A DNA stretch of 6,241 nt from Luminiphilus sp. (GTDB taxonomy: Bacteria; Pseudomonadota; Gammaproteobacteria; Pseudomonadales; Halieaceae): NCBI GenBank assembly GCA_022425845.1, contig JAKMEU010000329.1:1-6241 (forward strand). The letters are read 5' to 3'. Below the pieces are notes generated by a model. It was given only the letters and a program-made list of their open reading frames with translations, had not been told where the DNA came from and ran no database searches. Position 1 is the first letter of the stretch; each line of letters opens with the position of its first letter. A program made the position numbers and the translations under genes. This document shows positions 5,583-6,241 of the stretch, in pieces.

Positions 5583-6241
5583 TAAGAATACTCAGATAAG
5601 CCCCGTACCAGAATAAAGGCAATTGCGGGTACAGCCAGATAACGCACCAGCACTCGCCATAGCGCGTAGACCGACGGAGTTGTCCGGAGCTCATCTTCAC
5701 TGTGGCTACGTAGCATGACCCATCCGGCAAAAGTAGCGATCAGTAAACCACCCGCAGGCAGCAGCACCTTATCGGGGATGGCAAAGGCAATATCGTTAAA
5801 GTTCATGCCCGCAAGGGTGTAACCCTGCCACGCGCCATAGGACAACACGCTGGCCACGCTGCAGAACGTGACCGACGCCACCACCACAGCCGAGCCCACA
5901 TGCCGGTGCAGGTTGAAACGCTCACCGAACCAGGCCGTAACAGACTCCAGCAAACCGACCATGCTGGTAATCCCCGCCACCGATAGCATGATGAAAAATA
6001 GCACAGCAAAAACATGCCCTCCCGGCATCTGGGCAAAGGCGACCGGCAGGGTCTGAAAAATCAGGCCGGCGCCACTGGCTATGTCCAATCCGTAATGAAA
6101 CACCGCGGGGAAAACCACAAAACCAGCCAACAATGCCACCAGCGTATCGGCCAACACCACGGTGGTGGCGGCTCGGGTGATGGAAAAATCATTGGGCAGA
6201 TAGGATCCGTAGGTCATCATTCCCCCCATGGCGACACCGAT
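5582..6241 (-). CDS. Sodium-dependent transporter, NSS/SNF family, C-terminal part (runs off right edge)
   Basis: A member of the neurotransmitter:sodium symporter (NSS) family, the LeuT-fold Na+-coupled amino acid importers. The frame is open to base 6241 and the first visible residues are I-G-V-A followed by M-G-G-M-M-T-Y-G-S-Y-L, which matches the internal G-V-A-M-G-x-M-M-T-Y-G-S-Y-L block of bacterial NSS proteins. The methionine at 6229 is therefore internal and the true start lies outside. About 219 residues are present, roughly the second half of a usual 440-500. Also seen: V-F-P-A-V-F-H-Y-G followed by G-A-G-L-I-F-Q-T-L-P-V-A-F, and A-G-I-T-S at about 5980-5962, aligning with LeuT A351, T354 and S355 of the Na2 site. 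Its stop overlaps the AGCS start by one base, so the two are cotranscribed and probably translationally coupled. Confidence 0.93.
   Translation of the reverse strand: MGVAMGGMMTYGSYLPNDFSITRAATTVVLADTLVALLAGFVVFPAVFHYGLDIASGAGLIFQTLPVAFAQMPGGHVFAVLFFIMLSVAGITSMVGLLESVTAWFGERFNLHRHVGSAVVVASVTFCSVASVLSYGAWQGYTLAGMNFNDIAFAIPDKVLLPAGGLLIATFAGWVMLRSHSEDELRTTPSVYALWRVLVRYLAVPAIAFILVRGLSEYS

Noticed and set aside
5582..6229. Reading the transporter as a complete 215-residue protein starting at 6229
   Set aside because: The frame continues open to the window edge with I-G-V-A before M-G-G-M-M-T-Y-G-S-Y-L, an internal block of NSS proteins, so the gene is cut by the window and not short.

Overview
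The window looks like a piece of a gammaproteobacterial chromosome. It is moderately GC-rich and tightly packed, with overlapping stop/start codons. HtpX and MsrA resemble the forms found in Gammaproteobacteria, and two sodium-coupled amino acid carriers would suit a marine or brackish bacterium. A lineage near Halieaceae/Cellvibrionales is my guess from protein style only.

Layout. Bases 1-69 (minus) hold the first 23 codons of msrA, which runs off the left edge. Bases 70-306 are a divergent intergenic region with a candidate promoter in each direction. From 307 to about 4261 six genes read rightward with gaps of 2 to 37 bases or overlaps: a small von Willebrand factor A (VWA) protein, a membrane-anchored J-domain protein resembling mitochondrial TIM14/Pam18, a small acidic-tailed protein of unknown function, the membrane zinc protease HtpX, a secreted Deg/HtrA serine protease with one PDZ domain, and a 47-codon candidate small membrane protein. 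The last overlaps the end of the convergent leftward block. That block (4170-6241, minus) holds the C-terminal half of an NSS-family Na+ symporter and a complete AGCS-family Na+:alanine/glycine symporter, joined by a one-base TAATG overlap.

How the genes may work together. The rightward set reads as an envelope protein quality-control operon: a J-protein to recruit an Hsp70 at the inner membrane, HtpX to cut damaged membrane proteins from the cytosolic side, and a Deg protease to cut misfolded proteins on the periplasmic side. The VWA protein and the acidic small protein are of unknown role. MsrA, which repairs oxidised methionine, is divergent and could share regulation. The leftward pair is a separate amino acid uptake unit.

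No rRNA, tRNA, CRISPR array, insertion sequence or phage gene was seen. The most novel material is the linkage of the VWA and TIM14-like J-domain genes to two proteases, the small acidic protein, and the 47-codon reading frame at the convergent junction.
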